From Henricia sp. BOLD:AAB3569 (lineage: Eukaryota > Echinodermata > Asteroidea > Spinulosida > Echinasteridae), in assembly GCA_037783545.1 (NCBI GenBank), contig JBBELK010000525.1, positions 1,116,001-1,180,000 of the forward strand: a DNA stretch of 64,000 bases, in the 5' to 3' direction. The notes beneath the pieces were generated by a model that worked only from the letters and a program-made list of their open reading frames with translations, was not told where the DNA came from and ran no database searches. Positions 1 through 13,300 of the stretch are shown piece after piece. Numbering within the stretch: the first letter of the stretch is position 1; each line of letters opens with the position of its first letter. Position numbers and translations under genes: made by a program.

Positions 1-365
1 GAAACTTGTATTGTGACCACCCAAGGGACCGACAAAATGTGGCCAGAATAAAGAGGTGGTCGGCACATACATACGTACAATGTACATAAATATCCAAACA
101 TCATAAAACATACCACAATGCATGTCTAATAGTTGAAAAACAGCTACATGCAAGTAAAGTGTATACGTAAAAGGTTTCTTCATTACAAACGTAAAATTTG
201 TTGTAAAAAAAAGGATTGTGTACAGAAATACTAGTGCACTGGCCGCGTTAGACAGGGCCCTAATATCAAGGTTCCACCTCCATACGTTTGTGTACAAACT
301 GGTTTGTGATCGAACAGATGTGGCCACTTCAGGCATGTGGCCTCTTTGTAGAGGTGGCCTTAATA

Positions 366-822
366 GACCGTATCAAATAGCTGCCATTTTTGTGGGGCAC
401 CTTTTTGTTACTAAAACCGTTCAACATAGAAGCACAATATGTGCAGCCATGCATGTCCTCAAGCAGGGCCGGATCCAGGATTTTGAAAAGGGGTAGCGTG
501 AAATGTTTAAGCATGAAATGCTGATGACAATGAAATAGCGAGCGCGTAGCGCGAAGCCCTAACGGCTTCTAGATGGAATCTAGATGCTCTGTGGTGCGAT
601 CTGAGGCAATATTTAACCACTTTAAGCAGGAAAGGTGTGCACAAAAAGTGGAATGTTTTTTGGGGGAAAAAGGGGGGGGGGGTGGCGGGGGGGAGTGCGT
701 GCGCCCCCCCCCCCCCCCCCCCACACCCAACCCCCCCCCCCCCCCCCCCCGCCCCCTGGATCCGCCCCTGTCAAGGAACAAAGAAACTGCCCCACGAAAT
801 GGCGGCTATTTGATAATGTATA
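366..822. mobile_element. TA-flanked MITE inserted in element X
   Basis: Absent from the equivalent site at about 63,110 in copy 2, where CCTTAATA runs directly into GCAGG; here TA (364-365) and TA (823-824) flank it. Terminal inverted repeats of roughly 30 bases include TATCAAATAGC and GCTATTTGATA, with GTGGGGC/GCCCCAC further in. The TA duplication is typical of Tc1/mariner-type elements. A related fragment lies at 15,234-15,355. It is interrupted by 464-770. Confidence 0.75.
464..770. mobile_element. hAT-like MITE with a 5-bp TCAAG duplication
   Basis: Terminal inverted repeats CAGGGCCGGATCCAGG and TGGATCCGCCCCTG, flanked by TCAAG at 459-463 and 771-775. The related uninterrupted sequence at about 15,260 (reverse strand) reads GTCCTCAAGGAAC, confirming the 5-bp duplication. 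The interior has long G and C runs at 670-752. A five-base duplication with CAGGGG ends fits the hAT5-type group (inference). A second copy is at 5,265-5,491. Confidence 0.75.
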
Positions 823-846
823 TAGCAGGTTTCACTTTATTGGCAT

Positions 847-1174
847 TTAAAGACAGATTACATGATTGGGAAACCTTTAAAAACAGGAACAGCAGCATTA
901 CATAACTAAAGAATAGTGTAGATAAACTACCTTTTTGAAATTTCAGCCACATGGATGCAGTAATACTTCAGAAAACCTAAACAATTCATGCATGGTTTTT
1001 GTGTTGAATGAATGGTAACAAAATTGTTTGCAAACGATCACCTTCATTTGACAATTTCTCTCACAAAGGTACCATGTATTTGTTACTATTGCTATCCACA
1101 CTTTTAGTCGGGTTTTTCTTTTTAACTCGTGAAGTAAAATTTTGGGTAACTGCAAATGATGTACTGGGCTTTAA
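847..1174. mobile_element. TTAA-flanked MITE (family R1) beside exon 2 of copy 1
   Basis: Bounded by TTAA at 847-850 and 1171-1174, with ends TTAAAGAC... and the complement of TTAAAGCCCAGTACATCATT. The family occurs at 3,140-3,661, 13,370-13,720, 21,240-21,470, 23,758-24,291, 54,540-54,845 and 63,133-63,493. TTAA duplication suggests a Kolobok or piggyBac-type origin. Its right end lies about 25 bases from the exon-2 acceptor. Confidence 0.6.
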
Positions 1175-1198
1175 TATTTTTTTTATATTTTTTTTCAG

Positions 1199-1375
1199 AC
1201 ATTACTCGAAGGATTTCTTCCCACATGCAGACACCTATGTCCAGTACCTCAATGACTACTCCAGGAAACTCCATCTCAACGTCAAATACAACACGGCAGT
1301 CCAGAATATCAGCCGCTCGGCAGCCTCAGAACAGTTCACATTCTTAGATCAACATGGTCGGAGCTACTCGTGCAG
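1199..1375 (+). CDS. FOXRED2: FOXRED2-like copy 1, exon 2
   Basis: Starts after a T-rich tract ending TTTTTCAG and ends before GTAAAG. It encodes [17 protein letters not shown] onward to YSC plus two bases of a split Arg codon. An NIS N-glycosylation sequon is present, as expected of a lumenal protein. It has the same length (177 bases) as exon 2 of copy 2 and differs from it at five positions, all silent, including the first base, which completes a Lys codon either way. Confidence 0.93.
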
Positions 1376-4300
1376 GTAAAGGAAAATTTGAGTCCAAGAC
1401 ATACACTGCCCACAATAAGTTAGGGATATTGGTATGTTGTAAATGTTTGAATTTTTCTTTTCTTTTCAAATGACTGTTTTAACCTACAGTTGAAGTTATA
1501 CATTTGTAAATGTATAAATGCAACCAAGTGTTAAAACTGGTGTGATTACACCGTTTTTGTAACAGTCTTTACTAAAGTCTTGATTTCAATCTCACAGATT
1601 GAAATGAAATTTGGTGTGCTAATTGGACTCCTTGAGAAACCCCGAGAACTAAAATTTTATGTCATTTGGTCAATTAATTTTTGAGATACGGGTCAACGAA
1701 CTTTGACTAATTAGCATGACCTGCTATGTTTGGACAGTTATAGCTGTAAAGTAATGGACCTAGAGAGATGAACTTTACATCATTTTAAAGCTCTTGAAAT
1801 GGCCTTCATTTTATAAAATGTTTTTTTCGTTAAAATAAAGTAAATTATACGCTTTAAAAATTTGTTTTAAAAATTTGCTGAGAACCACGGACTGTATATC
1901 TTTAAGTCAAAAGGCAAACTTTGCAGGGAATAGGATTTACCACTATATGTGCAAATAATGCTTATTGTGCCCTTGAGCAAGGTAATTTGTCACAAAATGC
2001 TTCACTTCATCCACGTGTCGTATGCATTGGTAATCAAGGCCGTCGGAAGCTATATGGTCACTACTTTATTAACCTTTTTCAGGCCTGTAACCTCTTGTAC
2101 TCTGTCGGCACAGCTAGATGTACGTACAGTAGGCGTAGCAGTTTTATGGATTTGCGTGCTAAATATAAGCTGTAAAGAAAAATGGAGTTCACAACCAATT
2201 TTATATTTTAAAAAAAAACTTATTTACCGTATTTTTGTGACCGTACCACTATGAAAATGCTTCGGACGCCTCTGGTAAAATGTGTACACATGGGACATGT
2301 TGCTGTATATATATACATGTATTACACAGGAAGACTATAGACAGAGAGGAATGAGTATAAGCCTGATATTGCAGCAAAAAAATGCAATGCACAGTCAGGT
2401 TTTGTAATAATGTGTCTACATGTACCCACTCTTAACAGATTAGACATGGTTTTGCATGCTGTAGACTCTCCAATTTGCATCAAATTGTGTTTACAAGGTG
2501 AGCTAGGATATTCTGAGGAAGAGGGGGAGAAGTAATGTACATATAGGCATATGCATCTCAGACTTGCCTTGATGCGCCTCATTTCCCTCGTACATGGTTT
2601 GATACTGAATTCTAAATCTTAAATGATATAGGGCTATTATTATTAGGTGATCGGGCCAACAGCCGATTTCTTTGTCTTTTTTCCACTCAAACGTTTCCAG
2701 AGCTTTTCCTAAAAACGGTTCAAGCTATCAACTTGAAACTTGGTAGGAACATCAACCCCAATTTGAAGGTGTGCACATAAGTGTGACGTCACTGTGACGT
2801 CATCGGGTATCAAATTACAACCCAAAAATGACCAAAATATGCATGTTTTAAAATGCTTCCGTCTGGAAATCCACGTGACCCATGATGTTTGTATTTGGCA
2901 GACATATGGATCAGATCATGGGCTACAATTTTCTTTGTGTAGGCATTTTTATCTCATTGTTTTCACTTACTGAGCAACAATGCCCATGAAACCAAGCTGA
3001 ATATTTACTAAATTAGATACAGACATGGGCCCTAAGGCATACTTTCACCAGCATAATGACATCAAGTGTGACGCAATCGTTACGTCATCAGGTGTCAAAT
3101 TACAGCAATTCAAAGTTAAATATTTCAAAAATTCATATCTTAAAGGCCCAGTGGATCATTTGCAATGACCCAAAAAGTAATCGACGAGTTTACAGGGGAA
3201 AAGTTCTGAAAGTAAAGATATAATTAATAGCAACTATCCAATGAAAGGTTTTCGCTCAAAATGATATAATTTTACCAGAAAATAATCCGTAAAGATGAAA
3301 TTATTTAGATCGTTTGCAAACGATTTACTTATTTTTGGTTCGAATCTACGCGGTCCAAAATGCATGGGCGCTGTGTACTCCGTGTGCGTGTGATCCAACG
3401 CGATGCATTTTTATGGATCGCGCGCACACGCAGTATGTGCGCCACAGAGTGCATGACGCAAGCATGTCAACTGAGAACGAATATTTGAAACACCCCGCCA
3501 TAAGACCAGGAAAATGCATATGGATTTTCATGTTTTTTTAAACGTGGTACATTTAACAAAGCTGAAATTTCTTCGGATGAGTTTGTTGATGTCTTTCTTT
3601 TGATTTATAATGGTTTTATTCGCAGAATCGCTCAAAAACAGATTATCTACAGGGCCTTTAAGAACCATGATAGATATTTGAATACTTCTTTCACAGCGTG
3701 ATAATGTACGTCTTAAAGAAGTGAACAAATCATACATTGACATGACCCCTGTGTGACCCCAACTTCCGGTTGAAACCGGAAGTTGTTTCAAAATGTGCTT
3801 TTTTTTAGCATTTTGAATGCAGATAGAGCCCAAGTGGTGGGGAATTTGACCATACCAATGGTGGCGTAATAATGGTATCAAATTACGTAAGGTGTTGGAG
3901 CTGAATTATTTTAAAATGCTGTATCTTGAGAACTGCAATAGATATTTGAATGATTTCTTCGTCACATTTAAAAACTTGATGGTCAACAAATTGTTGAACA
4001 ATTTGTGCACATAATTGTGACGTCATGATGTCGTCACAGGTGTCAAATTACAATAATTCAAAGGTTATTATTTCAAAAATTCATATCTCAAGAACCGTAA
4101 TAGATACTTGAAAAACAAATTCACAGCATGATATGTCTCAATCAACTGAACAAATCATTGAACGATATGACCCTTGTGTGACCCCTACTTCCGGTCCAAA
4201 CCGGAAGTTGTTCGAAAATGTGCCGTTGTTTAGCATGCATTTTGAATGCAAATAGAGCCAATGTGGTAGGGAATTTGACCATAGTTCTACGGAACGAAAT

Positions 4301-7300
4301 GTTCCCACACATGTGCACTTTATGACTATAGCAATGATGACATCATCACGTGCACGGTGGTTACGTAATATGATCTCAAATGATAACATCTTGAGAACTG
4401 TAATAGATATTGGAATGATTATTTCACTACATAAGGCCTTTTCACACTACCCACTTCCGAACCGGGTAACTTTTGTACCTGGGTAGCTGCAATTAACCCG
4501 GGTTAAATTTAACCTGGAATTTCGTTTTACACCGGAATTGTTAACCCCGAGAAACACTTACCCGGGTCGTCTCTTATACACGGGTCATCAGCGACTCTTT
4601 TCCCACTGCACTTCTGCATTCACACATGTATACCCGGGCAACCAAGGGCTTGGTTTGCGACCATCAAGAAACATATTTCTGACACGATTACTGATTCAAC
4701 GACCAGCTCCAGTCCGTCAGCAACCAAAACGGATGAAAAGTGATCATTGCATGGTTGAACTCGTGTGGGAGCGCGTGTGGTCTAGTGGGTATGAAGCGGG
4801 ACTCCCAATCAGAGGTTGGGGGTTCGAGCCCCACTTCGACCAACGTGTCTGTGTCCCTGGGCAAGGCACTTAATCACAGTTGCCTCGTCAACCCAAGCGA
4901 TATATGGGAAACTGTTAAGGGGAATGCCACAATCTAACTGCTGATAGGGTTGTGCGCCTGACCAGCAGCCACCTAGTTGAAGCGAAATGGTTTTGGTGAT
5001 TCCCTGACGGCAGCGGTAATAATGGCAACAGCGCCTTGAGCACCCTGCAGGGTGGATATGTGCGCTATAAAAATCTAATCATCATCATCGTCGTCTTACA
5101 AATCGTTACGACAATAAACGAATTCAATTACGAAGTACTGACGACACGTTTCCGATTTATTCGTCGTCAAATTCGCTTAACAAAAGTACAGTTGCTTGTG
5201 AAAATCGATCTACTGATCATGCATTATAACAACATAGCAGTCGACATGAAGACATTGCTAAAGCCGGGGGCGGATCCAGGGGGGCGTGGGGGGCGCACGC
5301 CCCCCTTTTTTTTGTGCACACTTTTCCTGCTTAAAGTGGTTAAATATTGCCTCAGATTGCACCACAGCATCTAGAATCCATCTAGAAGCCGTCAGGGCTT
5401 CGCGCTACGCGCTCGCTATTTCATTGTCATTAGCATTTCATGCTTAAAAATTTCACGCTCCCCCCTTTTCAAAATCCTGGATCCGCCCCTGATAGCGATA
5501 AAGCATGCTTCTTGTAATTGGCTGTTTCGGGACGCAGTACCCGAAACAGCCTTTGTTTTTGTTAAGATTTTTCCTTCTTTTATTGTTTTGTTCAGATTGT
5601 TTTGGCTGCTCCGGTCACTGCTCCGGTCACGACCGGTACAGCCTTTTAAGTCGACAATTTCAAAAAGCCGTTAATGCAAGGATCCATTTACAATACAACC
5701 ATTCACGCTAGCGGAACGAACTGGACTTGGCTACTGCACTTTTCTTTATTGTCAACCTGTCACGGTGAGTTATCACCAGCGCGGGATGTCGCATTGGGAA
5801 AACTTGTCCATTGCGAACAACAATATAGTAGTTGGCGCCTGCGTTCTGGAACCAAATTCCGAAACCAAATGCTACTTTTAATGAGTTTTTGACAGGAAAC
5901 TATGCCAGTTCAATGTATTTTTACCCTGCTGATGAAAAAGAAATGTCGCTAATTCCGGTAAAAGTGCAGGATATATGACGACGTAAGCCCAGATGTCTTA
6001 AAGTCCGCCATTGCTTATATCAGTAGACCATTATGCCGTGTTTTTAATTTATCACTCTCTAAAGGTATTTTTCCTGACAATTGCCAAATTCAAATCAACA
6101 ACCAACCTATTCAGAAAGTTTCACACACAAAATTTCTTGGTATTGACATTGACGAACATCTGTCCTGGCAGTTTCACATAAAGGCAATAGAAAGCAAAAT
6201 ATCTAAAATACGGTTTCCTTTACAGGGCCAAAACATTGGAACAGCCTCCCGACCTGTTTAAGTCGCTGTCGTTCAATAAACACGTTCAAATATAAACTGA
6301 AAATGCTCCTCATAGAAAGCCAACTGTAAAGTAATTATATAGAATTATAAGACCTACATGGAATAGTGAGGTCTAACACGGACACACTTGTGGGGTACCA
6401 AACACAATGGAACAATGGTACCCCATAAAGAAATTCAAAAGGAACAGTGGTACCCCACAGAGGAATTCTAAAGAAAAGGGAAAATAGGACAACAATGCAA
6501 GTACCCCATAAACCTGTGTACACAGATGTGTGAAACCGCATGATCTGCTGTAAAAGCCAATATTTTCGCCTACAGATATTTTCGCGCATTTCAACATCAC
6601 TGACATTTTCGCGAGTTGTTATTTTCGCGGATGGAAAATTATGTCACCATAACGGGGATCGCCACAATTGTTGCAAACAATATTTTCGCGGGTTGTTATT
6701 TTCGCGGGTTGTTATTTTCGCGGGCTCTGTCTGGTGCGCGAAATGCGCGAAAATAGAACCACCGCGAATATTTCAGTTTTGTTGTTTATATAGAGTGTTT
6801 ATGTACAACGTGTATGGCACTCCCGTCACAAGCTTCGGCTTTAAAGAATGTGCCTCCATTATGATGGAATTAAATATTATTGAATTGGGTGCGCCTTTAT
6901 AAATAGGCAGACATCGATGCGCGAGCTCATGCATGAATATTTGGGCCTATGCCCTCGATGTTTTCTATCTAGAGGAGTGGAGAGCTTTTGTGTGGTTGGA
7001 ACAGCAATCGGTGATCTTGTTGTAACAACAATGGCCCCACACAGTTCGCAAGTCAGTACTGCAAGCCAAGCGCGCAGAGCCTTTTTCCCCGCTTTGCTTG
7101 CTAACCCAGGTCGGAAAGTGTCGTCGTTTCCCACGGCAAACGTTAACCTGGAGAATCGTCTCAAGGCCACCGTTAACCCCGAGATTAATGGGTTAACCCA
7201 CCTCCCGAGCAGGGCTAGACGTTACCAGGGTTAAGTGGCATTTTTGGTCATTTAACCCGGGTAATTCGTAACCCCCTACATTTGCCGTGGGAAACGAGGG

Positions 7301-10300
7301 AAAAGGCCTATTCATGTACATGTAAGAACGTGTTCTTCAGTACAACCTTGAACAATTTGTGCACACCATAGTGACGTCATGATGAGATTGACTGTGGCAA
7401 TAATGACGTCATCAGATACACAATTTTAGCGTTTAATAGTCAAAGAGTCATATATGTCTTGAGAATTTCAATACTGGCAATCGATATGTGAATGTTTCTT
7501 TTGTAACATCGACCAACTTAAGTTTTCAACCAATTTCAAAAGTGGGACGTCATCATAAGATGAATGTTCATGTCACCCGATCACCTTGCGATTGTAAAAA
7601 AAAAAAAACGCTCAGTTCTAGTTAACCTTAATACTTTGAACATGTTGAATTTTAAAGGGGGAGGACGAAGCACATGCCATGCCACTCCTTAAACTTGTCA
7701 CATCTTAGATTTCATGTGAGAGAAAATATTTTGTATCTGCATTCAACATTTTAAGACCCCACACGTATCATTTGTCTGAACAACTTCCAGCTTAGGATTG
7801 GTTTTCCTGACACCGGAAATTGATTTTTGTATCCTTTATAGCAAAAAATGTAAATTATTATACCGTATAAAATAAAACTTTTGCGGATACCGCCTACGTT
7901 TCTGAGTATACTGTGCAGTCGAGAGCCCCAATCCGATGTGCATCCAAACCGGGCACACCGGCCAATGCAAACTTGTGCACGCGTTCAACTTCATGCATCG
8001 AGTGGGTGCACCGAGTCTTGTACCCACCTCCCACCGCGGACGTCCCATTGTTCCTCTTTTGTTTAACTTAGTTTTTTTGACGACTGCTCTAATTTGTTTT
8101 GTACACGATTCCAAATTGCGGACGTCCTTGGCAATCGCAGACCTATATTGTTAAACGTCCCCCATTTGAATACAGAAACCCGCACACTGTGTGTGCGCAA
8201 TGCGCACTTGAGTACGGTGTCAAGAAATACTGTATAGCAGTAACAAAAGCACATGCGGATGTAAACGTTGGATAAAATCTTGCAGAAATATTGCAAAACA
8301 AAGAAGAGCGTGATCCAATAGGCCGTATTCCTGAACGCGGAGGGCGCTGTCAAGTGGTTCGCGCCTGGTCCGCGCTCATCGTGCGTTATGTTCGAACACA
8401 AAACGCGCTACGCGCACACGCCTTCCAAACGTTTATTTTGAATGGAAATCTGTGCGCGCGACACAGGTCTGTGCGCTCTGCGTTCGCGACTTTTCCCCAC
8501 GTACGTATGCACGTACCCCCACTTTTCTACTGTCGTCTATGGACATTTTCCCCCAAATCACCTTGTTCGGGCGCCCTCACGCGTTCAGGAATACGGTCTA
8601 TTCCGTCCCTCACGTGAGGGACAGAAATCAGGAGACAAATGCCTTTCCTTAATCACATACAACAAATGAAAACTAAAGTGAACCTGTATGTTTACCTGCT
8701 ACTGATGTTAATACACACACCCAGTTTATCACATGTTGAAATTGACTTTACAGTTGTATGCAGAGGTTGTTTTTATGCGTGAGGGTCGGACAATCAATAA
8801 AATTGACAAAAACTACAACTGTTTACATGCATTTTTAACTATTTCTTGAAAATGTGACGGCACAGTGTGCATGCCCAGCCAAATTTATTCTGTTAACTTT
8901 TGAAATATGATTGCAAAATATGACATTTTTTTTCACTGTTCGAGGTATTATTTTGATCTATTTAAGAAATTTTGAAATCTCATCCAGTGTTTACTAGTTT
9001 TAAGTCACGCTCAAAAGGTATTCATTTATTGGATGTCTTTTCGGATGATGAATATACTGCACTCTTTGATCGGTAATTTTCATGACTCGTGCGGTATATT
9101 TTCATATCAACCTCAAAGCCATCCAATATTATACAAATACAGCATGGTTTGAGGGGAAGTAGTGGGAATTACTGGTCCCGAGGTGTAGGTCAGCTTGACT
9201 ACCCTCCCGACGCGAAGCGGAGGGAGGTAGTCAAGCTGACTACACCTCATAAATATACATGAGCAAATTGACAAAATAACAGATTCAAGGCCAGTATACA
9301 ATTACAAATGTACGACAAACAATTTATTTTCTTGTAATCCAAACTCAGAAATGTTGCCATTATTGTTTATGAGCTGCAGAGGTCCGTACCATGGCAATAT
9401 AGTTGAATTAGTCTGGTTCCGTGAAGATTCCAATACATTTTTGACGAGGCGGGTTCCAGAGGGAATTTTTGGTGCTACCAGAAAAAAATACCGCACGGCA
9501 GCCAGTTGGATACTCACCGGGCTGACGTCACCTGGGCGCGTAGCATTTTTACTTCCCGATCGCGCGGCTGGATCGGCCAATGACGCGCTCCAATTTGCTT
9601 ATGAATATTTATGAGGTGTAGTAATATATAATGTTAAACAAGTCTTGTTCAACAAATAACATATTACGGTTCAGACTTAGAAGCAAAGTGTAACTGCATG
9701 TTGAAGTCTGTTCCTTTATGTTGTAAAATATAATTGCAGGTATTTCTTTCCACAAAATCATGGGAGTTGTGGAAATGGGGAAATTAATTTCAATGATTTT
9801 CAAGTGCTTCATATAATTTACAATATGTGAGCCACTCCACCAAAGGTAGGCTCTTGCATACAAAAATGGAGCTAATGACTTAATCATATAGAGTATATTA
9901 TAAGCTTCACAAAACTACAAACATTGTGTCAATCCGTCAAATTTACCAAGTTATGACCATTTCCGTGATGACCAAGAGCAAACATTTTTAAAAAACGCTT
10001 TAGAGAAAAATGGCGTAGAAGGTTGTACATGTACTTCTGTTAAGGCATAAAGTCCTTAGCAACCATGCAAATTCTGACTCCAAAAGCCCTGTAGCTATAT
10101 AGGAAAACATGTGTGAGTGGTGTTTCAGCAAGAATGAACAAGAATAGCAGTCCTCAATTTCGTACGCAATGCCTTAAACATTTTACATCTCGTTTTTGTA
10201 AATTCAGGACACATTCCTTAAATACTTTCCATCTCAAAGAGTGAGTATACATAAAGTACAATTCATAAAAAAATGGTTTAAAAACCATTTTAATGATTTT

Positions 10301-13300
10301 TGTACGAAAAATAACACATATCAGGTGTAACGGGGGACACTAAATGTCACACTTTTGGACCCCTAATTTATAGAAATACCCTTGTCCTGTTTTTATGTGA
10401 GTATGTTGAGTTCCTGCCATTTCAAGTCAACTACAACAAAGACATTCTTTTGTGTGTTTTTTTTCTGCTTGTAACTGGACTCTATCAGTGGGAAGTTAGG
10501 AAACAAAACGTGGTATTTATAAAACTTGGCCCAATTTTTTCTGTCCATATTTTTATTAACTTTTATTTATTCACTCTGTAGGGGGCCATCCAAAGTTGTC
10601 AACATTTTTACAGTTCTATATACAAAGCGTAGTTTTTTTTTTCAAGACCCCCTCCCTCCCCCAAAATACTACTTATCAACATTTTTTGTCAGTACCGTAC
10701 CATGAAATGTCAACATTTTACAGTGCATGTAAAGTTGTACACGGCCATGGAACTCCCTCCCCTTCCTATGCTGTGTAGACCTGTGAAAATGTTGATAACT
10801 TTGGACAGCCCCTATAATTCAATATTCTAAACTTGTTTTTATTTTCTAATCAAATAATTCATTCAAAAAACTTGACTGAGCATAATCTAACACTTAATAA
10901 ATGCCTTGTTGGCTGTAGTAAAACCATGTACATGTACATCTCATTCTAACAAACAACCTTATATGTAACACAATGGCTTTTATTGTGAATTCACCCCCCA
11001 TTACCTTTTTAATTAGGTGATCGGGCTCAACCCGATCACCTATTGATATTGTACGATTTCTTTGTCTTTTTTTTTTTTTTTTTTTTTTCTTCTTTTTCCA
11101 CTCAAACGTTTCCAGAGCTTTTCTTCGAAACGGTTCAAGCTATCAACTTGAAACTTTGTAGGAACATCAACCCCAATGTGAAGTTGTGCATACAAGTGTG
11201 ACGTCACCGTGACGTCATCGGGTATCAAATTACAACAACAAAATGACCAAAATATGCATGTTTTAAAATGCTTCCGTCTGGAAAACCACGTGACTCATGA
11301 TCTTCGTATTTTGCAGGCTTATCTTCGTATTTTTTCTGGGGTCAATTTGAGGTCAAAGTTCAACGAAAACGAAAATCTAAATTTTTGCACTTATTGAGCA
11401 ACAATGCCCATCAAACCAAGCTGAATCTTTAAGAAACTAAGTACAGGCATAGGTCCTATGGCAGACTTTCACCAGCGTGTATAATATTATGATGGCATCA
11501 AGCGTGACGTCATCGTGACGTCATCAAGTATCAAATTACACCCCCAAAAAACCAAAATATGCATATTTTAAAATGCTTCCGTCTCAAAAACCACGTGACC
11601 CAGGATCTTCGTATTTGGCAGGTTTATAGATGACATTCTGTGCTACAATTTTCTTTGTGTGGGCATTTTCATCTGACCCTTCCTTCTGGGGTCAATTGGA
11701 GGTCAAAGTTCAACGAAAACGAAAATCTCAGTATTTACACTTACCAACAACAATGCCCATCAAACCAAGCTGAATCGTTAGTAAATTAGATACAGACATA
11801 GGCCCTATGGCAGACTTTCTCCAGCATGTATAGTATCATGATGGCATCAAGTGTGACGTAATCATGACGTCATCAGGTGTCAAATTACAAAAATTCAAAG
11901 GTTATTATTTCCAAAATTCATATCTCAAGAACTGTAAAAGATACTTGAACAATTCTTTCACAACATGATCAGTCTAAATGAACTGAACAAATCATATTAT
12001 GTCATGACCCCTGTGTGACGCCTACTTCCGGTGCAAACCGGAAGTTGTTCGAAAATGTGCAATTTGTTAGCATTTTGAATGCAAATAGATTCAAAGTGGT
12101 AGTGAATTTGACCATATTTCTACGGAACGAAATGTTTCCACACATGTGGACCTTTTGACTATACCAATAGTGACGTCTTCGCATGGACGGTGGTTACGTA
12201 ATGTGGTGTCAAATTACGCAAATTTGGAGCTGAATTGTTTAAAATGCTGTATCTTGAGAACCACAACAGATAATGGTATGATTCCTTCGCCACATTTAAG
12301 AACTTGATGTTAATCAAATTGTTGAACAATTTGTGCACAAAATTGTGACGTCATGATGTCGTCACAGGTGTCAAATTACCAACATTCAAAGGTTATTATT
12401 TCAAAAATTCATATCTCAAGAACCATAATAGATACTTGAACAATTCTTTCACAGCATTATAGGTCTAAATGAGCTAAACAAATCATACACTGGCATGACC
12501 CCTGTGTGACCCCTACTTCCGATCTAAACCGGAAGTTCATCGAGAATGTGCCAGCTTTTAGCATTTTGAATGCAAATAGAGCCAAAGTGGTAGGGAATTT
12601 GACCATAGTTCTACGGAACGAATTGTTCCCACACATGTGGACTTTATGACTATACCAATGATGACGTCATCACGTGCACGGTGAATACGTAATATGATCT
12701 CAAATGACAAAATCTTGAGAACTGTAATATATATTCGAAAGATTATTTCACTACATGTAAGAACTTGTTCTTCAGTAGATCCTTGAGCAATTTGTGCACA
12801 CAATAGTGACGTCATGGTGAGATTGACTGGGCCAATAATGACGTCATCAGACACACACTTAAATTTTAGCGTATAATAATTAAAGAGTCATATGTCTTAA
12901 GAATTCCAATACTGGCAATCGATATGTGAATGTTTCTTTTGCAACATCGACCAACTCAAGTTTTCAACCAATTTTAAATGTGTGACGTCATCATAAGATC
13001 AATGTCTATGTCACCCGATCACCTTGCGTTTGTAAAAGACACAAACGCGAAGCTCTAGTTTTAATTTTTCCTTTCTGACAGAATTATGATAATAAGCACT
13101 GGCATTTCAGTACCCAACGAGCCCAACTTTAAAGGCTTTGAGCACACTGAAAGCTACAGCACCGTGTCTTTAGACCCCAATGATTTTGAAGGCAAGAGTG
13201 TTCTGATTATAGGAAGGGGCAACTCTGCCTTTGAGACGGCTGATAACATCCTAGGATCGACCAATGTTATCCACATGGTGGCTCGGTCACGCTTAAGGAT

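Larger units (their letters stand above)
1..834. mobile_element. TGGCC-rich inverted-repeat element X, copy 1 (interrupted)
   Basis: Its ends resemble GAAACTTGTAT...GTGGCCAC (left) and the complement of GGCC...GCAGGTTTCA (right). The intact equivalent is 62,615-63,120 in copy 2. The interior repeats short GTGGCC/CTCTTTA units. A second element (366-822) interrupts it close to its right end. The left edge coincides with the window start. Confidence 0.6.
4431..7310. mobile_element. 2.9-kb composite element with AAGGCC ends, nested in the TGACGTCA-rich element
   Basis: Left end TAAGGCCTTTTCACACTACC, right end GGGAAACGAGGGAAAAGGCC. The uninterrupted target is seen at about 12,750 (CACTACATGTAAGAAC). 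Subterminal parts are rich in GGGTTAA/TTAACCC words, as in 49,053-49,763. It contains a SINE, a hAT-like MITE, a LINE fragment and a TTTTCGCG cluster, so it is heavily nested. Confidence 0.55.
2644..7622. mobile_element. TGACGTCA-rich element, copy 1 (interrupted twice)
   Basis: Begins TAGGTGATCGGG and ends near CACCCGATCACCTTGCG...TTCTAG, like 11,014-13,063. The interior repeats units with GTGACGTCA, ATCAAATTAC and ACTTCCGGT..ACCGGAAGT. It is interrupted by a TTAA-flanked MITE (3,140-3,661) and by a 2.9-kb element (about 4,431-7,310). I see no protein-coding capacity. Confidence 0.6.

Noticed and set aside
569-905. Glycine/proline-rich open frames on both strands
   Set aside because: They are translations of long G and C homopolymers inside the hAT-like MITE.
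6917-7234. 105-residue open frame
   Set aside because: It covers the TTAACCC-rich end of the 2.9-kb element and its peptide shows no domain.
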